A stretch of DNA of 64,000 nt from Dehalococcoidia bacterium (GTDB lineage Bacteria; Chloroflexota; Dehalococcoidia; Lucifugimonadales; SHYT01), in assembly GCA_009693055.1 (NCBI GenBank), contig SHYA01000004.1:1-64000 (forward strand), read 5' to 3'. The notes below the pieces were generated by a model. It searched no databases. It had not been told where the DNA came from and saw nothing but the letters and a program-made list of their open reading frames with translations. The translations under genes and the position numbers were made by a program. Each line of letters starts with the position of its first letter. Within the stretch, counting starts at the first letter, position 1. Shown here in pieces: positions 59,776 to 64,000 of the stretch.

Positions 59776-60873
59776 ATGGCCAAGGTGATGGTGTTTATTG
59801 ATGGGAGCTGGTTGTACCGATGCCGGGTAATCCTTCGGCAGGAAGTAGCGGACCCCCAATACGTGATTGACTACCACAAGCTCCCTCAGCTTCTGGTGAG
59901 CAAGGCGAAAGCGGCGCTGGGGTTGAGCGATGCGGAGCTGGTCCGCACCCACTTCTTCGCCAGCACGCCGGTGAACTTTGACGCGCGCGATACCGATGAG
60001 GTGGCGCGGCGCCAAGAGTTCTACGACATGCTCAAGGAGGAGTTCCACTTTGAGACGGAGATTCTCCCGATCGACTTCCGTCGTCGCCGCGTGCACAGGG
60101 ACGACAGGGACTACGCTGATCCCTTTTCACCGGAGGAGAAGCGCGCGGACGTCGCCCTGGCGTGTTCTATGCTCTACTACGCGGCCGTTCCCCTGGCGTA
60201 TGACGTGGCGATACCGGTTATTGGAGATGACGACTACGTGCCCGCCCTCCAACACGTTCGCCGCCTGGGCAAGCGGGTCCTCATCGCCAGCGTCCGCGGG
60301 AGCTGTGCCGACTCCTACACGGACCCGGTGGACGCCCTCCGGGTGAGGGATGCGGAGACCATCTTCTTGAACGACAACCTGGATACCCTGCGCCTTGAGT
60401 ACACGCTGCTGCAACTGAGCTGCGATTCCCCAGACCACGTGGGGGAACGGACGTTTGACACCCGCTACCGCCCGCGTCCAGGGGAGCGGGTCTATTGCGA
60501 GGAGTGCCGTGCCCGCTACGCCCAGCAGCGCGCCGTGGCCGAGGTCGAGCTGACCAAGCCAGTGGCGCAGGAGCTTGCGGCTCTTGCGGAGCCGGGGTTC
60601 ATGGTGGGCCGGATTGCCAGCGTGATTGCCGAGCGGGGCTTTGGGTTCATCCGCTCGGAGGACGGGCGCACCTACTTCTTCCACCTGTCGGCGCTGCGGG
60701 GGCTGGAGTTCTCGCAGCTCCGGGAGCGCGAGGTCGTTCAGTGCCGCGTGACGGAGGAACCCGGCCCTCATAACCGCAACCGGGGCAACACCCATGACGT
60801 CCGGTCGCTGCCGTATTCCCTCGCGCCGGCGAGTCAAATGACCCCCGAGCATGTCGCGGAAGAGGCGCCCTAG
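59776..60873 (+). CDS. NYN-domain nuclease fused to a cold-shock RNA-binding domain
   Basis: A 365-residue protein. The NYN (LabA/PIN-like) domain, residues 3-210, has the acidic residues in VFIDGSWLY, RADVALACSML and VIGDDDYVPAL that bind metal in this nuclease family. A CEECRARY cysteine pair is near residue 240. The C-terminal part (about 280-350) is a cold-shock/S1-like domain with GFGFIRSEDGRTYFFHLSAL, an RNA-binding motif. This suggests an RNase with its own RNA-binding module. ATG 59776 with GGAGGGG upstream; the track start adds 26 residues. Target unknown. Confidence 0.88.
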   Translation: MAKVMVFIDGSWLYRCRVILRQEVADPQYVIDYHKLPQLLVSKAKAALGLSDAELVRTHFFASTPVNFDARDTDEVARRQEFYDMLKEEFHFETEILPIDFRRRRVHRDDRDYADPFSPEEKRADVALACSMLYYAAVPLAYDVAIPVIGDDDYVPALQHVRRLGKRVLIASVRGSCADSYTDPVDALRVRDAETIFLNDNLDTLRLEYTLLQLSCDSPDHVGERTFDTRYRPRPGERVYCEECRARYAQQRAVAEVELTKPVAQELAALAEPGFMVGRIASVIAERGFGFIRSEDGRTYFFHLSALRGLEFSQLREREVVQCRVTEEPGPHNRNRGNTHDVRSLPYSLAPASQMTPEHVAEEAP

Positions 60874-60912
60874 CGCGAGCACCGGCTGCGCTCAACAGAG
60901 ATCAGCACGCCC

Positions 60913-61530
60913 TCACGACAGGCACAGCAGCGCTGGGGGCGCGCTTGCGCCGCCGTGCTGAAGCGTGACCCGGTCGCCCGCAGCTAAGCCCAGCGTCTGG
61001 GCGAGTCCTGCGGTAACCTCCAAGGTGTTGAGCGCGTCAGCACGAGGAGTGTACTGTGTTAGCCGTTCCCTGGACACGCCGGGTTCGGGTTGCATTGTCT
61101 GGATGTCGACCACCACGCCCTCAGCATCCAGCCAGATCGCGTCCAGCGGGATGAGCGTGTTGAGCATCCAGAAGTTCCAGCGCCGCATCGTGTCATGAGC
61201 AAAGAGCATCCCGTGGCTGAGGGGTAAGGCAGAGCGGCCCATGAGGCCGTTGGTGCGCTCCTCTGCAGTGTCCGCCACCTCCAGGGTGAGCGCGCATCCC
61301 TTGAGGAGGGCGTATCCCTCTACCAGCGGGGAAGAGGCCTGGGGACTTTGCGGCTGTGGGGACGGAGCAACAGGCAAGGCCTGCAGAGTGGGTTGCTGAA
61401 CATCAGCAGGGGCCTGGCCTGCGTTGTCTCCGCAGGCGGCGAGGAGCGCCGTGGTTGCCGCCAGCGCTACAGCAACGAGTAACCAGACGGCCGGCCGGTG
61501 CGCTCGCAACGTAGACATAACGCTATGCAT
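60913..61530 (-). CDS. DUF192-family lipoprotein
   Basis: A 205-residue exported protein: a signal ends in LLAAC (lipobox Cys near residue 33), then a Gln/Pro/Ser-rich linker to about residue 65, then the DUF192 beta-barrel (ADTAEERTNGLMGRSALP, HGMLFAHDTMRRWNFWMLNTLIPLDAIWLD). DUF192 proteins are of unknown function. Start ATG 61530 with AAGGG upstream. It follows ruvA by 66 bases and may be the operon's last gene. Confidence 0.85.
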   Translation of the reverse strand: MHSVMSTLRAHRPAVWLLVAVALAATTALLAACGDNAGQAPADVQQPTLQALPVAPSPQPQSPQASSPLVEGYALLKGCALTLEVADTAEERTNGLMGRSALPLSHGMLFAHDTMRRWNFWMLNTLIPLDAIWLDAEGVVVDIQTMQPEPGVSRERLTQYTPRADALNTLEVTAGLAQTLGLAAGDRVTLQHGGASAPPALLCLS

Positions 61531-61596
61531 CACAACCCTTGAAATCCGGCAGCGAGCCTTTTCCTTATTGAGCCAACGAACGTTGCTTGGCGCCGC

Positions 61597-62178
61597 TCAC
61601 CGATGAGCGAGCTGTTGAAGGGCGATTCGCAGCTGCTCCTCGGCAGGCAGCGGTTGGTCCTTGGGCACGCGCTGGAGAGCGTCGCGCGCTTCGGCCACAG
61701 AGTAGCCGAGCGAGAGCAGAGCAGCCAGCGCCTCGTCTTCCGCTGAGGAGGGGACTTTGCCCACGAGGGCGCGGTCGCGGGCAAACTTCTCGCGCAGTTC
61801 CAGCACTAGGCGCTCCGCGGTCTTCCTTCCAATGCCCGGCGCCCGCTGCAGCGTCGCGGTGTCGCCCGTAGCCAGCGCCAGGGCGATGGTCTCAGGGGAC
61901 GCGCTGTTCAGCAGGCTGAGGGCGTAGCGAGGCCCGATGCCGGAGACGGTGAGCAGGAGCTGGAACAAGCGGAGCGCTTCGGGCGTCGGGAAGCCGTACA
62001 GGGCGAGCTCTTCTTCCTTCACCAGCAGGTGGGTGTGCAAGTGGACGGCGGAGCCTACGCCGCCGAAGGACTGGAGGGTGGTGGCGGGGGTGAAGACCTT
62101 GAGGCTGACACCCCCGACGGCCAGGATGATCCAGGAATCGCCAATGGCCTCCAGCTTCCCTCGTACGCCCGCGATCAT
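61597..62178 (-). CDS. ruvA: Holliday junction branch migration protein RuvA
   Basis: A 193-residue RuvA, the tetrameric protein that binds four-way junctions. The N-terminal OB fold (residues 1-62), HhH motifs (LLTVSGIGPRYALSLL and LQRAPGIGRKTAERLVLELREK) and the C-terminal RuvB-binding domain (AEDEALAALLSLGYSVAEA) are all present. Start ATG overlaps the ruvC stop as ATGA. ruvB is not in the window. Confidence 0.95.
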   Translation of the reverse strand: MIAGVRGKLEAIGDSWIILAVGGVSLKVFTPATTLQSFGGVGSAVHLHTHLLVKEEELALYGFPTPEALRLFQLLLTVSGIGPRYALSLLNSASPETIALALATGDTATLQRAPGIGRKTAERLVLELREKFARDRALVGKVPSSAEDEALAALLSLGYSVAEARDALQRVPKDQPLPAEEQLRIALQQLAHR

Positions 62179-62780
62179 GCTCGCGCCGCTCTCACGCGCG
62201 TGGGCGCATCCAACGCCAGCAACCGGGAGGTCTGCAAGGACTGCGCGTGGCAGATGGCAACGGCCAGGGCGTCCGCGGCGTCATCCGGCTCCGGCCTCTC
62301 AGCAAGCCCGAGGAGGAGCTTGACCATCTCTTGCACTTGCTCCTTGGAGCTCCGGCCTTCCTGGCTGACCGCACGCTTGACCTGGGCCGGCGCGTAGCGG
62401 GTGACGGGAATGCCGTGCTTGGCGGCGGCGAGCAACGCCACAGCCTGCGCCTGCCCAACGGCGATCGCGCTGCGAGCGCTGGTCCGGTAGCCGTTTCCCC
62501 CGTCCGAGGAGCGGGGCAGAAAAGGCTCTTCCACCGCCATCGCGTGAGGACGCCAGACGCGCAGCACTTCAAGCAGGTCGCGGTAGAGGAAGGCGAGGCG
62601 TTGCTCAATCGGGGCGGATGCCGGGGCCTTGAGTACCCCATAGCCGGCGCAGCTAATCGCCGAACGGCTCACGTCCAGGAGGCCGTAGCCCATCCGGATG
62701 GTGCCTGGGTCAACGCCGAGCAGCCGCTCCGCTGCCGTTGCGGGCGCAGGGGAGCTACGCCGCTGCCTTATACCGCTCAA
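62175..62780 (-). CDS. ruvC: Crossover junction endodeoxyribonuclease RuvC
   Basis: A 201-residue RuvC resolvase. The four catalytic acidic residues appear in GVDPGT, VEEPF and DDAADALA; KRAVSQEGRSSKEQVQEMV is the conserved DNA-contacting stretch. Residues 1-18 are an unusual basic lead. The start is a TTG at 62780 inside the end of yebC; no ATG or GTG is available before the first catalytic motif. Confidence 0.92.
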   Translation of the reverse strand: MSGIRQRRSSPAPATAAERLLGVDPGTIRMGYGLLDVSRSAISCAGYGVLKAPASAPIEQRLAFLYRDLLEVLRVWRPHAMAVEEPFLPRSSDGGNGYRTSARSAIAVGQAQAVALLAAAKHGIPVTRYAPAQVKRAVSQEGRSSKEQVQEMVKLLLGLAERPEPDDAADALAVAICHAQSLQTSRLLALDAPTRVRAARA

Positions 62781-63513
62781 GGACGCTCTCAGGGAAGTCC
62801 GCGTTGGTGGCGACGCGCTGCACGTCGTCCAGCTCTTCCAGCCGGTCGAATAAGCGCAGGGCTTGCTCCGCGGGGCGGTCGTCCAAGTGCGTTAGGGTCT
62901 TGGGGACCATGGCGATCTCCGCGGTCTCGGGCTTGCTGCCCTTCGCCTCCAGCGCCTTGCGGAGGCCTTCCAGCTTAGCTGGCTCGCAGCGGAGCTCTAC
63001 GTATGAGCCGTCTATGGTGAAATCGTCCGCTCCCAGGTCAATCGCCAGCAACGCGACCTCTTCAGCGCGTTCCGGCTTCACCTGGAGCGTGACCGTGCCC
63101 TTTTGTTCGAACCCCCAGCTTACGGAGCCGGCCTGACCGAGCTTCCCGCCGTTCCTCTCCATGACGTTCCGGATTTCCGAGACGGCCCGGTTCCGGTTAT
63201 CGGTGACGACGAACACCAGGATAGCCACGCCGCTTGGCCCGTACCCTTCGTAGACGAACTCTTCCAGCGTTGCCTGGTCGTCCGTGGCGCCGGTGGCCCG
63301 CTTAATGGCGCGCTCAATGTTGTCCATCGGCATGTTGCCATCGCGCGCCTTCTCCACGGCGAGCCGGAGGCGGGCGTTCATGTCCGGATCGCCGCCGCCC
63401 TGGCGGGCCGCCATCATCAGCTCGCGGGTGAGCTTGGTGAACAGCTGCCCACGCTTGGCGTCAGCAGCACCCTTCTGGTGCTTGATCGTCTTCCATTTTG
63501 AGTGTCCGGACAT
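62755..63513 (-). CDS. YebC/PmpR-family protein
   Basis: A 252-residue YebC-family protein. MSGHSKWKTIKHQKGAADAKRGQLFTKLTRE and NMPMDNIERAIKRATG are the near-invariant N-terminal segments; YEGYGPSGVAILV and the C-terminal LDRLEELDDVQRVATNADF complete it. The family includes DNA-binding regulators and, more recently, ribosome-associated factors relieving stalling at prolines. It is directly upstream of ruvC, a common arrangement. AGGGGAT precedes the ATG at 63513. Confidence 0.94.
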   Translation of the reverse strand: MSGHSKWKTIKHQKGAADAKRGQLFTKLTRELMMAARQGGGDPDMNARLRLAVEKARDGNMPMDNIERAIKRATGATDDQATLEEFVYEGYGPSGVAILVFVVTDNRNRAVSEIRNVMERNGGKLGQAGSVSWGFEQKGTVTLQVKPERAEEVALLAIDLGADDFTIDGSYVELRCEPAKLEGLRKALEAKGSKPETAEIAMVPKTLTHLDDRPAEQALRLFDRLEELDDVQRVATNADFPESVLERYKAAA

Positions 63514-63561
63514 CGGGTATCCCCTCGGTACGGCGCTGTGCTCCGCCCTGAAGCGGGCCGC

Positions 63562-63789
63562 TCAAAGGATCTGGAGCGTTACTCGCGTTCCCTGCTTGAC
63601 CGCCGCAACCCGTACCATCAGCCGCATTGCTTGGGCCACGCGGCCCTGCTTGCCAATGACCCGGCCCTTGTCCTCCGGCGCCACCTCAAGCTGGATAACT
63701 TTTACGCCGTCCAGCTCGGATTCCGAGACTTTAACGGCGTCCGGGTTATGGACGAGAGCCTTCGCCATGTACTCAACGAGGTCCTTCAT
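63562..63789 (-). CDS. khpA: KH-domain RNA-binding protein KhpA
   Basis: A 75-residue KhpA (YlqC) protein: MKDLVEYMAKALVHNPDAVKV and the GxxG loop VIGKQGRVAQAMR. It binds RNA with partner KhpB and usually sits after rpsP, as here. The ATG lies within the end of rpsP (17-base overlap in another frame). Confidence 0.93.
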   Translation of the reverse strand: MKDLVEYMAKALVHNPDAVKVSESELDGVKVIQLEVAPEDKGRVIGKQGRVAQAMRLMVRVAAVKQGTRVTLQIL

Positions 63790-64000
63790 GAGCCTTGGCC
63801 TTTTCTAGCGTTCCCAGCTTGCGGAGCATGTGCTCGACCGGGCCGGAGGGCTGGGCGCCGTTGCGCAACCACCGGAGCGCCTTCTCCTCGTCCACGACCA
63901 CCTTGGGCGGGTCCACCATGGGGTTGTAGGTGCCCACCTGGTCCACGTAAGCGCCGTCACGTGGCGCTTTGCGGTCAACGACGACGATCCGGTACGACGG
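63773..64000 (-). CDS. rpsP: 30S ribosomal protein S16, C-terminal part
   Basis: The last 75 residues of S16, running off the right edge. The sequence PSYRIVVVDRKAPRDGAYVDQVGTYNPMVDPP is characteristic; KALRWLRNGAQPSGPVEHMLRKLG follows. S16 helps assemble the 30S subunit. It heads rpsP-khpA-yebC-ruvC-ruvA in this window. The track lacks it because it is open to the edge. Confidence 0.93.
   Translation of the reverse strand, partial: PSYRIVVVDRKAPRDGAYVDQVGTYNPMVDPPKVVVDEEKALRWLRNGAQPSGPVEHMLRKLGTLEKAKAHEGPR

Noticed and set aside
1-64000. Search for CRISPR arrays, tRNA/rRNA genes, integrases and transposases
   Set aside because: None seen. Repeats present are short palindromes and one 18-bp coding tandem; no direct-repeat/spacer pattern or mobile-element protein.

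Overview
The window is high-GC (roughly 60-65% by eye), densely coded bacterial chromosome with no rRNA, tRNA, CRISPR array, prophage or insertion sequence that I can see. A complete F420 precursor set (cofG, cofH, cofD, cofC), luciferase-like flavin/F420 oxidoreductases, an alternative complex III operon, giant FtsX-type permeases and a fused accD-accA gene together suggest Chloroflexota, perhaps a Dehalococcoidia/SAR202-like lineage. That placement is inference, not proof.

Layout. 1-8.4 kb: the 5' part of a luciferase-like oxidoreductase, divergent from a MIP18-family/Mrp iron-sulfur assembly pair, then a leftward group udg4 - RNase J - ftsK - accDA. 8.6-14 kb: the nusA-ylxR-infB-(small ORF)-rbfA-truB translation operon, with a promoter and a hairpin attenuator in its leader. 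14-17 kb: a polyprenol-phosphate glycosyltransferase with its own promoter, a crotonase, a RidA protein and a small hypothetical. 17-26 kb (leftward): an SDR and a four-gene ABC exporter (two ATPases, two permeases of about 1,100 residues). 26-29 kb: an EamA transporter read in one frame into a cysteine-pair-repeat exported protein, then a VOC protein. 29-42 kb (leftward): alternative complex III (actA, actB split in two, actF, actC, actD, actE) followed by cytochrome c maturation genes (ccmH, ccmF, a CcmI-like zinc-ribbon protein, a signal-peptide protein, a TlpA/CcmG thioredoxin). This looks like one transcription unit making a heme-rich quinol-oxidising complex and its assembly factors. 42-48 kb: a small Tat-like membrane protein with its own promoter and terminator, a RibBA homologue lacking both sets of catalytic residues, a DUF255 thioredoxin protein and an NHL-repeat thioredoxin protein. 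48-52 kb: mutY, a HAM1-like pyrophosphatase, an SRPBCC protein, mutL and a frameshifted muconolactone-isomerase-like gene. 52-58 kb: the F420 operon ending in an oxidoreductase, then queF. 58-64 kb: lipB, a truncated E2 acyltransferase, a NYN-nuclease/cold-shock fusion, and the leftward run rpsP-khpA-yebC-ruvC-ruvA-DUF192.

The most striking observation is at 46300-47793. The ORF track starts this NHL-repeat thioredoxin gene 52 codons too late, because an in-frame TGA sits exactly where the first redox cysteine of the CxxC motif belongs (TYC-[TGA]-INC). A plausible bacterial SECIS hairpin follows 19 nt downstream, so the gene is probably a selenoprotein with a UxxC active site. Other points worth attention are a RibBA homologue that appears inactive in both halves, the nine-fold Cys-pair repeat protein, the NYN-cold-shock fusion, the split ActB and shuffled act gene order, a one-base insertion in a C tract, and a family of intergenic palindromes.
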